Shown piece by piece: positions 33,774-43,903 of a stretch of DNA of 64,000 nt. This DNA comes from Phytophthora hibernalis. Taxonomy: Eukaryota > Oomycota > Peronosporomycetes > Peronosporales > Peronosporaceae. Made by a program: the position numbers and the translations under genes. A model generated the notes under the pieces. The model did no database searches. It had not been told where the DNA came from and saw nothing but the letters and a program-made list of their open reading frames with translations. Within the stretch, counting starts at the first letter, position 1. Each line of letters begins with the position of its first letter. The DNA lies in the NCBI GenBank assembly GCA_012656075.1, contig JAAKBF010000168.1, positions 434,001 through 498,000 on the forward strand, written 5' to 3'.

Positions 33774-35225
33774 ATGCACGACACCAGCACATTGGTAAGT
33801 CGCGGTGGCAGCAGCAGCAACGACAATTCCAATGTCAATGCAATGGAGTCCGGCCAACCTGCGCGGTCTCCCAGTTCGTCTACAGCCCCAGATCGAGTCG
33901 CATGTGGACGTACGTGGTGTCCTTCTTGCTGCTTTGCGTCGTCATGTACGCGTTAATGCCCCCGTCGGTACAGCAAGAACCATCAAAGCCACTGGACGTG
34001 AGAGCACAGCAAGTTATCACTGACGACCGCCAGGCTACGGACATGGCGACTCACAGTCCGTCGTCCAGCGAACAGGGTGCCAAGTTTGACACGACTGTCA
34101 CGCGCGACAAAGGTATCGTCATGTGTATGCACAACGACGCAGTGCCCATGGGTCTGTCGCTTGTGCGGGAACTCCGTTGTCTTGGGAACCAGGAGCTGGT
34201 GCAGGTCTACCACTGCTTCCCCGAAGAGATGTCGGACGAGAACCGCGCGCTGCTGCTCGGCGCTGACAACCGACTGGAGATCGTGGACGTGTGCTCCGAC
34301 CTCGTGAAGCGGAACGTATTGACCCAAGAAGTGGCTGAGAAGTTCCGAAACTGGTGGATCAAGCCGCTTGCAATGTACCATACAGATATCACCGAAGTCT
34401 TGCTGCTGGATATCGACGACGTGTTCATGCACGACCCGGCGGTGCTGCGCAATACAGAGGGCTATCAGAACACGGGCACGACCTTCTTTTACGACCGCGT
34501 GCTCTTCAGCCGCGAGTTCTTCAATCAGGACGTGAACGGCACCTCATACCTCAAGGACATGCTGAACGAGTTCGACTACGCCAAGTACGGACTTGATCCT
34601 GGCGCTCACCCTCGGATAATTTGAAGAGGTCGTACGCATACCGCCGCCGCTCTTCTCATGAGCAGGACTCGTCGCTTGTTGCAATCAACAAGGAAATTTC
34701 GGGCCAAGCCATGCCGATCATGTTCTGGCTCATTACGGAGGAGCGCTTCCAGCGCGAGTTCTCCTACGGCGACAAGGAGACCTTTTGGATCGCCTTTGAA
34801 TTGGCCAAGCAAGACTACTACTTCTCTCCGTGGGGTGTTGGTGGCATTTCATCGTCTACCTACAATGACCTGGATAAGCACAGCGACACACTATGCGGCA
34901 GCATCGTGCAGTACATGCCCGAGCTGAACAAACCCGCGGACTTCCTCTACGTGAACGGCAAGGCGATGCTGAACCCGTTCCCCGTGACGATGGAAAAACT
35001 CGGCACGGCCTCACACAACGTGCTGTTCAACACGAACCCGACGCACATTACGCCGCGCCAACGCCGCAAGCCCAACGGCCGAACGCGTTCGACTGGAAAG
35101 GCGGCTATGCCATGGAATGCCTCGTGGGTTTCGGTTCGGAGCCGCTGCCGGCGAAGTTCGCGCCCCAGTTGCTGCGGCGCCGCATGTTCTACTTTGGTAT
35201 CCACATGGGTGTGCCTCGGCGTTAG
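33774..35225 (+). CDS. GT71-like alpha-mannosyltransferase, copy 2
   Basis: A type II membrane enzyme: a Ser-rich cytoplasmic start (33774), then the anchor MWTYVVSFLLLCVVMYALM, a stem, and a catalytic domain with GIVMCMHNDAVPMGLSLVRE, WWIKPLAMYHTDITEVLLL and the motif DIDDVFMHDPA, whose aspartates bind the metal-nucleotide sugar. Later segments FSPWGVGG, LCGSIVQYMPE, LYVNGKAML and NPTHITPRQR parallel copy 1. Three one-base losses (near 33890, 34610 and 35075) split it into four frames, and each observed frame change equals exactly one missing base. The end at 35225 follows GIHMGVPRR. It should act in Golgi glycan extension. Confidence 0.75.
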
Positions 35226-36053
35226 ACCAGTGCTTCCCGTTCGAGGGCATGGTCGAAGGGTAGATGTTTCATGGTTGGTAAAATAGTGCAGCAGCAACAG
35301 ACAGGTGTAGATGAATCACAACAATGGCATTTTAGAATGCGCACTTGATCCGTATGGCCTGAACACTTGCTCAGCCAAGCAGGTTAAGATGCGAAGAAGT
35401 AAGACGAACGCGAGGCACCCGCAAGACACTTAGACGGAAAATGGATTGATAGTTCTCTACAGCCCCTGCGCTTAACTACCGTTTAAGCGGGCTGTAGTTT
35501 CTTCAACATGCAGAGACCCATTTCACTTAGTTTCATTATTCCTCGAAGCTTCGCCAGCCTTCTCTGTAATGCCGGGTCTCAGTTGCCGTCAGAATTCACG
35601 GTTGCCACCGTTAAGTCTGACCTCCGATACAAATTCCAACATTGCATGCCTGCATTGATCGCAAGTGCTGATTGCTACATGTAGCTTCAAGCCAGGTGAC
35701 GTCTGCAGATCAGACACCATCATTTCGCGCGCTCTGTGAGCCACAAATTCCGACTAATCCCATGCTTTCAAAGATGTCAGTAGTAGTATATACTGGAACA
35801 TTACGCCGGCAGTTTTTTTCTTAATATTATTTAACAAAAACAATAGCTGTATTCGTCTCTAACGCCCAGCCGTCAATTTCATCGACGCAACCTCTTGATT
35901 AACTTACAGCTCAAGAAGACATCTGCTGCAACTCAAGCGTCCGCATAACCTCTCGCCATTGGAAGCACTTGGGGTAGGGCTACATCTGTGCGGCACCGCA
36001 CCGCTTCGTCACACCTTTATATCCCGATTAGGTACGGTAGCAAATTCTATCCT
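35226..36053. other. Intergenic region with a hairpin
   Basis: No gene seen. A strong inverted repeat lies at 35457-35497 (CTACAGCCC/GGGCTGTAG with inner CGCTTAA/TTAAGCG), and TACATGTA is at 35676-35683. The hairpin could mark a transcript 3' end, but this is only a guess. Confidence 0.4.
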
Positions 36054-36061
36054 CTCATTCC
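36054..36061 (+). promoter_or_regulatory. INR element of the CRN effector gene
   Basis: CTCATTCC is an exact match to the oomycete initiator YTCANTYY, 25 bases upstream of the CRN ATG. Confidence 0.6.
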
Positions 36062-36085
36062 ATAATCTGCCGTCTGGAGAAAAGG

Positions 36086-37388
36086 ATGGTGAAGCTGTTC
36101 TGTGCGATCGTTGGCGTGACGGGAAGCGCGTTCCCTGTGGACATCGACGCAAGTCAGTCGGTGGGAGACTTGAAGGACGCGATCAAGGCGAAGAGGTACC
36201 AGTTTCCTGCAGACGAGCTGCAGCTCTTCCTGGCGAAGACGGAGGGCGGCACGTGGCTCTCGTCTCACTTGGAAGACGTGAAGAAGCTCAAGAAAGGGGA
36301 AAAGACTGCTTTAATCGAAGGGCTGACACACGAAGACAATGAACTTGATGGGGAGTTTGGCCTTGACGAGGTTCTCGAGGGGATGCCAGAACCGAAAACC
36401 AAGCAAATCCACGTGCTGGTGGTGGTTCCGGGCGGTGCAGTTGGTTCAGCGAGCGAGACTTCCAGGATGGATCAACTCGTCGAAAAGGTTGACAAGGTGT
36501 ACGAGCAGACTGTGCTGACCAAACGCAAGCGATATGCCCACTCGGAAATGAACTCGTCCAAGGGCAAGCAGCTACTGGAAGACTTAAACATTCAGGTGGT
36601 TCCTGTGCGCACAGTTCCATTTGACGTTAAGGGGAATCCGGTCAACGGATTCCAGTGGATGAGTGTTGAATGCGGACAAGAGATCCACGATCTCTGAGGA
36701 GCAGCAGCGACGACGTTATCATAAATACGTAGAAGACAACATTGGTGATGTGCTGAAGGAGCAGCAGCTGTGTGTGATTGGCGTGGAAAAAGCAAAAAGT
36801 TCTTACGAAAGAAGTTCCTGGTTGCAACATTGAACTAGCTGGAAGCACGGATCTCCTCGTTCTCAGCGATATTGCCGTGGCGAATCCTTCCAGTGTTAAG
36901 TACTTGCCAGGAGTGAAGATGCTGATTGAAGTGAAGAGAGCCGTTCAAAGTAACTCCGAGTTCCAGGCTATGTCGGAGCTAATCGCTTTGGATCTAATCG
37001 TTCGCAAAGACCCAGTAATGGCACTTCTTACTGACTTGAACGCCGTGTGGATGTTCTTCTGGTTCTCCGGAGATGAAGATGGTTGTGCTCTCATCCAGAC
37101 GGCGACCATCGCGAATCCAGGGAGGCTTTCGAGGTGATCAGGAAGCTGTTGGCGCAGTCTCCCATTACTGGTACCGAGATCAAACTCCCGTACATTCAAA
37201 ATCCCGTGAAGAGATTGAAGCTGAAAAATGTGTTACCACCTATCGGAGAGGGTGAAAGTGGCGGGATTCGTGAGAGCATCGAACGATACTATGACATCGC
37301 CAGTATGTTAGGTCCCGACATTGAGATGGCGCGTGCTGTGGCCCGGCAGGTCACTCGATCTATTCCCACGTTGAGTTATTTCAGCTGA
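36086..37388 (+). CDS. Crinkler (CRN) family effector with nuclease-like C-terminus
   Basis: CRN proteins are oomycete effectors that are delivered into host cells and usually act in the nucleus. The ubiquitin-like N-terminal domain has the LFLAK motif (residues 48-52 area, LQLFLAK), a DWL-like helical part, and the HVLVVVP motif that ends the translocation region. The C-terminal part contains GSTDLLVLSD ... MLIEVKRAV, which resembles a PD-(D/E)XK nuclease core (D...ExK); this is an inference. The frame changes near 36690, 36790 and 37110, so it may be a pseudogene or carry sequence errors. Its stop lies only tens of bases before the AT-rich virus-like element. I describe it only as broken and make no reconstruction. 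Confidence 0.8.
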
Positions 37389-37474
37389 TTCTCCCTTCGG
37401 CATGCATCACTAATAAATTGCTTTTTATCATGATTTTTTCATCCTGACAAATATAAAGTTAATAGTATATAAAG

Positions 37475-37662
37475 ATGACATACTCACCCGATCAATACGA
37501 ACTTAACAAAGAGCGACTCAAAAGCGGTACTATCTGAAAACAAGGGAAACGCGACTGGCTAAGCAGCGAGAATATGATGAGAAGAATCGCGAAGAAATTC
37601 GTGCTCGTAAGAAGAAGAATTACTTAAGTAAATCCGAACTTAAGCAAAGCGAGCTTAACTGA
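37475..37662 (+). CDS. Small highly charged helical protein at the element's left end
   Basis: ATG at 37475 follows TATATAAAG directly. The sequence MTYSPDQYELNKERLKS is followed, one base out of frame, by RYYLKTRETRLAKQREYDEK and further Lys/Glu/Arg-rich helix to 37662. It resembles the charged linker found in the GIY-YIG nuclease at 51749-52353 (KEAIIQRKRQH). It may be the tail of a lost nuclease or a small DNA-binding protein. Confidence 0.4.
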
Positions 37663-37760
37663 TTTTTAATTTTTTTCTCTCAGCCCTAATATAAAGTCGA
37701 TCCTGATACAAGGTCCAATAATTATAAAGTCGATTCTCACGAGATTAATTTAGTCGAAGA

Positions 37761-37767
37761 TATATAG
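37761..37767 (+). promoter_or_regulatory. TATATAG box upstream of the polymerase gene
   Basis: TATATAG lies 5 bases before the polymerase ATG at 37773. The same heptamer precedes starts at 42914 and 43613, so it is a candidate element-specific early promoter or start motif. Confidence 0.4.
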
Positions 37768-37772
37768 GCAAT

Positions 37773-40700
37773 ATGTTTGCATACGAACTCGCAGGATTAA
37801 AGAGATTAAATATCCAAGCTGTCAAATGGGGTAGCAGCTACCGGGTTAAGGTTCGAGGTAGAACTGGAAAGATGGTATATGTTAGCAACATTTCTCGTTC
37901 AGTCAACAAGAAATTGGTGGCTAAGCAGTACAATGTTTCTGTTGAAACCCTTGAGAAGCATATGTCGCCTGACTATAAGTCTGATCCCAAGTACCGGTTT
38001 TACACTGGTAATCACATGGAATCACACTTATATGAGGGTATCGAGGCTACTGATTTCTACGATAAGCTCGAGAACGTTCTTTCAACTCAGGCAAGTGCTT
38101 TTAAGGTAAATATTGCTCTCGGGTACGAACTTGTGGGCAAGACTGATCCTGATGACACTCGCTACTTCTACCCGAATCTCGCAAACACTTATGTATTCAA
38201 TAAGCCTGTCGCAATCAACAGCAAGGCGGATATTCGAAAGAAGGTGATTTCGGAAATTCGGTCTATGGAGTTGGCTGACAAGCTGAACTACCCCAGCTCC
38301 GGATATAAGCTTAAGGCGATCACTGCATTCAAGATTTTAGTCTACCATCGCGACCATGCTCTTGGGGATAGCGACGCTGTTATTCCTAAGATTATCCGCG
38401 AAAGCAAGCATGTAATCAACTTCCCTAAGACCAACAACAAGTGCGTCTTCCACTGCATCACCTGGCACACATTCCAGAGCGCTAAGAAGGATCCTCGCAG
38501 AATTCAGGCTCAGGTGAAGGATGCATTCAAGCGCTACTGCTCTTTAAGGGAGTAAAGTATACGTTGAGTCTATTTAGGAGCTTCAAGCCTATTGACCTGC
38601 TACAGCTCGATGAGGTTGAGGACTGCTTCCAGCTCGGTATTAACGTATATAGCATGGATGTAGCTTCTGGGAATGTAGAATGTATTCGTAGGTCGGACAA
38701 GGGGTTTGAATCTATGGATATTCTATCACACGAGAATCACGCTCTCTACATCAAGAGCATCGATATGCTTCAGTCTAAGTATCAGTGCCCCAAGTGTGAA
38801 ATGATATTCGTGAGCGGTGAAAGACTCAAAACCACAAGAAAAATCAGTGCGAGCTTGTGAATATTGAGAGCTTCCCTGCTGAGCCAACTATCTACAGGCC
38901 AGCTCCTAACGCGATTCGATCACTGCTTACAAAGTATTCCATTAAGGAGGCCAATCAATACATCGACAACTTCATTGTTTATGACTTTGAGGCAATCCTT
39001 AAGCCTACCGCGACTCAACACGGTGAAAGTACTGTCTTCACGAACGAACACATTCCTGTGTCTGTATCCGTTGCTGATAGCTTAACCGAGGAGGTGCGCT
39101 GCTTTGTGAATGACGATCCGAAGATGCTGCTGACGGATATGTTCAAATACATCGGTGATGTATCGCTGAAGATCCAACAGTACAATGTCGATAAGTATAA
39201 GTCGCTTCTGCAAAAAATCATCAACGCCCACGGTCTGACAGGTTTGGAAATTCCAGGCGTCAATCTGGGTAAGAAGTACAAGATGTCTGATGTGGAGAGT
39301 TGGATTAAGGAAGGGAAGTATGATAGCTTCTTCCACTTCCATAACAGTCTTGGCTTTGGTAAGCAGAGGTCCGACTACGGAAGACTTAAACAGCAGATTG
39401 ATCAGGTTCCAGTGTTCGGCTTCAATTCGGGTCGATACGATATCAACTTGATTAAGAGCGACTTATTCGCCATCATTGGTACTGACAACATCAAATCTGT
39501 TATCAAGAACCCCAGCTACATGTGCATTGCTACATCGAACATGAAAATGCTCGATATTAGCAACTATGTACCGGCTGGTACCAGCTACGATAAGTATCTT
39601 ACGACATATCTCGGTGGCTGCAAATGTGATGACAAAATTAGATGTGTCTGTGGTCTTGGCAAGGGTCTTTTCCCGTATGAATACATCACCGCGTTCAATG
39701 TACTCAACCAGACTACTATTCCGCCTAAGTCAGCTTTTGACAGCAAGCTCCGTGGAACAAGCATCAGCGATGATGAATACGAGCGAGTGAAGTTTGTGTG
39801 GAAGTACTATGAGATGAAATCCATCAAGGACCTACTGGTCTGGTACAACAATCTCGATGTAGTCCCATTCATCAAGGCTATCAAAGCCCAGCGCGAGCTA
39901 TTCATGCGTTTCGATCTGGATATGTTCGCTGATGGTGTGTCTCTACCAGGACTTAGTGAAAAAGTTATGTATCAGACCTGCTTTAACAATCTCCAATATC
40001 CGGATAAGACACCTGCTAACGCATTCCAATTTCCACCCCAGCGTATGGGTGGCTACAAAGAGTCAGGATGCTAAGGCAAAGCGGGAATTTGGTATGACAC
40101 TTGCTCACTTGAATACATTGTTGCAAAAGCAAAAGTATCTGTGTTGTTTATGCTACTGTCAGCTGACCGTCGATACCGCTTCAGCAGACCGTATCAACAA
40201 CAAGCTTGGACACATCGATGGCAACGTATTGGTTAGCTGTATCAAGTGCAACACCGCCCGTAAGGACATGTCTCTCAAGGGATTCCGCTATAAGAAGTTG
40301 CTTGAGTTCAACTCGGACAGATTGGTGTATAGCATTGATAAGGAGGAAAAGGATATCTACGCTAAGATGAAGGCCAACATTGCTGGAGGTCCATCTATTA
40401 TCTTTAATCGCTACGCTAAGCGCAACGAGACGAAGATTCGTGGAGGTAAGCTCTGTAAGAAAATTATCGGATACGATGCCAACGCTTTATACCTATGGGC
40501 ACTTGGTAATGAGATGCCATGCGGACGATTGACTACGATCGAGGCTTATGATGGCATTGTCGAGGACATCGTTTCTGATAAGATTTTCGGCTTCCTCGAG
40601 TGTAATATTCGCACACCAGAGCACTTGAAAGAGTACTTCAGTGAGATGACCCCATCTTCAAGAATACGCTAATCGATTGTGCTGATGAGAGTGTCATTGG

Positions 40701-41755
40701 TCATCACATGTACAAGTACAACGAGGCACGTAAGCAAAGCCGAGCAAAACCAGCTCGTAAGCTGATAGGTAGCTACTTTGGTGAAAAGATTCTTATATAC
40801 GCACCTTTGCTTAAATGGTATCTTTCCCACGGTTTGGAGATTACCAAGACTTACTGCTTTATTAAGGCCAGCTCTCACAAGGCTTTTGATCCATTTATGG
40901 AGGCTGTATCAAACGCTCGACGAAAGGGTGATGTTGATAAGTCGAAGGCGATGATTGCTGAGATGATGAAACTTGTAGGCAACAGTGCTTTGGTCGATCT
41001 GGAATGGATATGAGCAAGCACAAAGAGGTCAAGTATGAGTCGAACGACAAAGCTATTAAGAGCAAGATCGAACACTTTACGTTCCACGGGTTGGAGGAGC
41101 TTAATGATTCTTGTGAGATTACGATGAAAAAGCGTCGGCTCAACAACAAGAACCGGATCCATTTATCGATTGCTATCTATCAGCTCGCTAAGCTACGCAT
41201 GCTTCAGTTTTACTATGACTGCATCGACTTTTACTTCGATCGTTCAGACTTTCAATATCAGGAGATGGACACGGACAGTGGCTATATCGCGTTCAGCTGC
41301 GAGAACCCATTCAAAGAATGCATCAAGCCTGAACTACGTGATCACTTCGATGAGCATAAGTATGAGTGGTTCCCGCGAGACTACAACGCCGAGGTAGCCA
41401 AGTTCGATCGCCGCACGCCTGGACTATTTAAGGAAGAGTGGCGAGGTGATGCAATGGTCTCATTATCCTCTAAGAACTACATCTGCTATCTACCGGACGA
41501 GGAGCACAAGGTCAAAGTCAGTGCTAAGGGTGTACAGCAGGGGCGTGGTCGCAATGTTGATGTACTTAGCCCAGACGGTTTTGAGACAGTTGTACGGGAC
41601 CGTATCACACTTCGGGGTACTAACAAGGGTTTCAGACTATCGAAAGAAACCAAATCGATCATTACCTATACTCAAACCAAAACAGCGCTCATTATTGGTA
41701 CGACAAGCGACAGGTACTGTCAGACGGTATTTCTACGATTCCGCTCGATATTTAG
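37773..41755 (+). CDS. Protein-primed family B DNA polymerase with internal HNH module
   Basis: The replicase of the element, about 1320 codons. Order: an N-terminal domain of about 260 residues; a zinc-finger-like C-x2-C...H...C segment (38785-38850); exonuclease motifs Exo I (YDFEA, 38980), Exo II (FNSGRYD, 39421-39441) and Exo III (WYNNLD, 39841); an HNH nuclease-like insert (C-x2-C, DRI, GHIDGNV, CIKCN; about 40140-40270); then polymerase motif A (YDANALYLWAL, 40471), motif B (KLVGNSA, 40977) and motif C (DTDSG, 41268). These are the DNA_pol_B_2 type motifs used with terminal-protein priming. About seven 1-2 base losses interrupt it, mostly in homopolymers, always collinear. The start follows a TATATAG box. 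The end at 41755 is set in the final frame (STIPLDI). Confidence 0.85.
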
Positions 41756-41792
41756 GGGATCTATTTCCATATTTTTGTTTCTAATATAGACC

Positions 41793-42870
41793 ATGGATGC
41801 GCTACTATCGAAGTTATATCACAATCCAAAACAGGGTATATCGGCAGCAATGCTCTATATCAGAAGGCTAAACAAATTAAAACATCTATTCGATTGAAGG
41901 ATGTTAAGGAGTGGTATGGTAATCAGACTGACATTCAACGGTACCATGGAAAAACAACACAATTTCATGGTTTCAAGATTGCTTCGACCAATCCAAATAG
42001 TTGGCAAGCTGATTTAGCATTCTGGAGAGGAAATACCATTCTAACTGCTATAAATATCAACTCCAGAATTGGTTTTGCTAAGATATTAACTGACAAACGA
42101 TGGAGCAGTGTTTCAAGGGATTAAAGCTCTTGAATCGCTTAACGTTGATATTTTGACAACCGACAATGGATCTGAGTTCATGAATAGGCACGCTCTAGCA
42201 TATTTCAAGCGAAAATCTATTACTCACTACAATAACGAGCCAGGTGATCATGGAACAATGGGTAAGATTGAGCGCTTCAATCGTACGCTTAAATCGAGGC
42301 TGATGAAGATAAAGCAACCTTTATCGATTAAGCTTCTTAGTGACGTCATCGACAACTACAACAATACGGTTCACACTTCTATCAAAATGACACCAAATGA
42401 AGCGACTGGACAGGTAATTGAATCAGAGTTGAGTCATAACAACACAACTATGGAAAATCTCGAGAATCGACTCGAAATTGGAACTTCTGTGCTTTATCGT
42501 TTGAAGAAGAAGCAATTTGAGAAAGAATCGGCTCAATGGAGTAAGTCTATCTACGAAGTAGTTGGTATCGATGGCTATCGGATCCAAATCAGATCTAAAA
42601 ACGGTCATATTCTCTACAAATCATTCAATGATATCAAACCGGTTGACGATGAGACTACAGATGCCCCATCCGCCAAGAAACCAAGTCTTTGAAGCTGAGA
42701 AAATCTTAGATCACAAAAAGATGCGAACCGGGAAGTTCAAATATCTTATCAAATGGATTGGATATGATGATTCAACGTGGGAACCATTCTCAAATCTCCG
42801 TTTAATTAATAAAAACAGACCGTCTGAGTTAGAGAAGGAATATTTTGGGGCTAAAGAAATTCCTTTCTGA
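41793..42870 (+). CDS. Retrovirus-like integrase with C-terminal chromodomain
   Basis: Inserts the element into the host genome. The catalytic core shows the D,D(35)E layout: the first Asp in WQADLAFWRG, the second in DILTTDNGSEF and the Glu in GTMGKIERFNRTLKSR. A C-terminal SH3-like part (GTSVLYRLKKKQF) is followed by a chromodomain (EAEKILDHKKM, FKYLIKWIGYDDSTWEPFSN), a histone-methyl-lysine reader known to steer some integrases to heterochromatin. Three indels (near 41840, 42105 and 42690) separate the parts. The gene starts 38 bases after the polymerase stop. Chromodomain integrases are known in some Polintons and in chromoviruses. Confidence 0.85.
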
Positions 42871-42888
42871 AGCAAGAATTGGGATATA

Positions 42889-42895
42889 TATATAG
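42889..42895 (+). promoter_or_regulatory. TATATAG box upstream of GIY-YIG gene 1
   Basis: It sits in GATATATATATAGAAGG, 18 bases before the ATG at 42914, and belongs to the same motif class as the box before the polymerase. Confidence 0.4.
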
Positions 42896-42913
42896 AAGGC
42901 AATCATCGTAAAA

Positions 42914-43413
42914 ATGATTGGGAGAATCTACAAAATTATCCACAGACAGAGTTTAATCTGTTATGTAGGCTCGACACTTAATACCGTGAGCAACCGATGG
43001 TCAGGTCATAAGGCTGACTTCCAAAATGGAAGAAAGGTAGAACGTCCAATGTCTCCATTTTCGAACACTTTGATAAACATGGTATTGAACAATTTAAGAT
43101 CATTTTGATCAAGGAATATGAAGTTGCAGATAAAACACATTTACGAGCTTATGAACAACTATGGATTAATAAGCTTAGACGTAGCTGTGTCAATAAAAAT
43201 AACGCAATCATGTTTAAGGATCTTTACTTTAAAAACTATAAAGCAACCCATATCGAACTACTTCGAGAAAAGAGCAGGATTAAAAATAAGCTTCCGCATA
43301 ATGTTGCTAAGGCATTAGAAAAGTTTAACTGCGATTGTGGCGGTAAGTACGCCAGAAAACATAAATCAACGCATATCAAATCCAGTCGACACCAGACGTG
43401 GCTATCGAACTGA
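42914..43413 (+). CDS. GIY-YIG endonuclease 1 with zinc-finger-like tail
   Basis: The N-terminus has the nuclease signature (GRIYKIIH ... CYVGST), then RW and the conserved helix with KEYEVADKTHLRAYEQLWI. The C-terminus carries a CDCGGKYARKHKSTHIKSSR segment ending H-QTWL, a compact C2H2-like module. One or two bases are lost near 43065. Such nucleases act in homing or in processing DNA. Two relatives lie in the same element at 51749-52353 and 54525-55166, sharing the domain order. Confidence 0.75.
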
Positions 43414-43595
43414 AGGCCGCACATTTTTTAGTAAAAACAAACAGGAGATCAACTCTTGAAAAGGAGTACTGGGGTTTAAAAAATGAGTCATAGTTAGCTT
43501 GTAAATAATTTTGATAGAGACATCCTCTGTAAGCTTTTGACTCAAGTATATTGTTCGATCTATTTTTGCGAAACGTTTTGAATTATCTGACTTGA

Positions 43596-43602
43596 TATAT
43601 AG
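43596..43602 (+). promoter_or_regulatory. TATATAG box upstream of the ORF at 43613
   Basis: TATATAG in CTTGATATATAGTAATAATA, 10 bases before ATG 43613. Confidence 0.35.
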
Positions 43603-43612
43603 TAATAATATA

Positions 43613-43901
43613 ATGTGCCCCAGTTGTTTAGAAAGGACCGTGAGCTTGCTAAGCTTCAGCGGAAGCTATGGATTATCCATGAAGTAAGCCGAATCAAGAA
43701 CGAACTAATGAACCTTGATGCATCAGCCAATTTCGAAAAACGGTAGTAAATCGTAAGTATCGCCACGAGTTGGAAGCAATATTTGGAGTTCCATTTCATT
43801 GCATCAAGGACCGCTATCTAAGTCTTCTTAATGAGCGAAATCATATTTGTCATTCGTACTCTCAATTTCGACACGACTCAGTTATGCCGAGCTACTGGTA
43901 A
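43613..43901 (+). CDS. Small protein with HEPN-like RN-x3-H motif
   Basis: Two one-base losses (near 43622 in CCCC and near 43740 in an A-run) split an otherwise continuous protein of about 97 residues: a charged helical half (RKDRELAKLQRKLWIIHEVS) and a second half containing LSLLNERNHICHSY. The R-N-H-I-C-H arrangement resembles the Rx4-6H motif of HEPN-fold RNases. The match is one short motif, so this is only suggestive. It is preceded by a TATATAG box. Confidence 0.4.
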
Positions 43902-43903
43902 TT

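Noticed and set aside
40080..40300. Intein in the polymerase
   Set aside because: No N- or C-terminal splicing blocks (no Cys/Ser start, no HN-Cys end) surround the HNH segment.
38545..41000. Programmed ribosomal frameshifting in the polymerase
   Set aside because: There are about seven breaks at unrelated sites, and host genes show the same pattern; frameshifting does not explain this.
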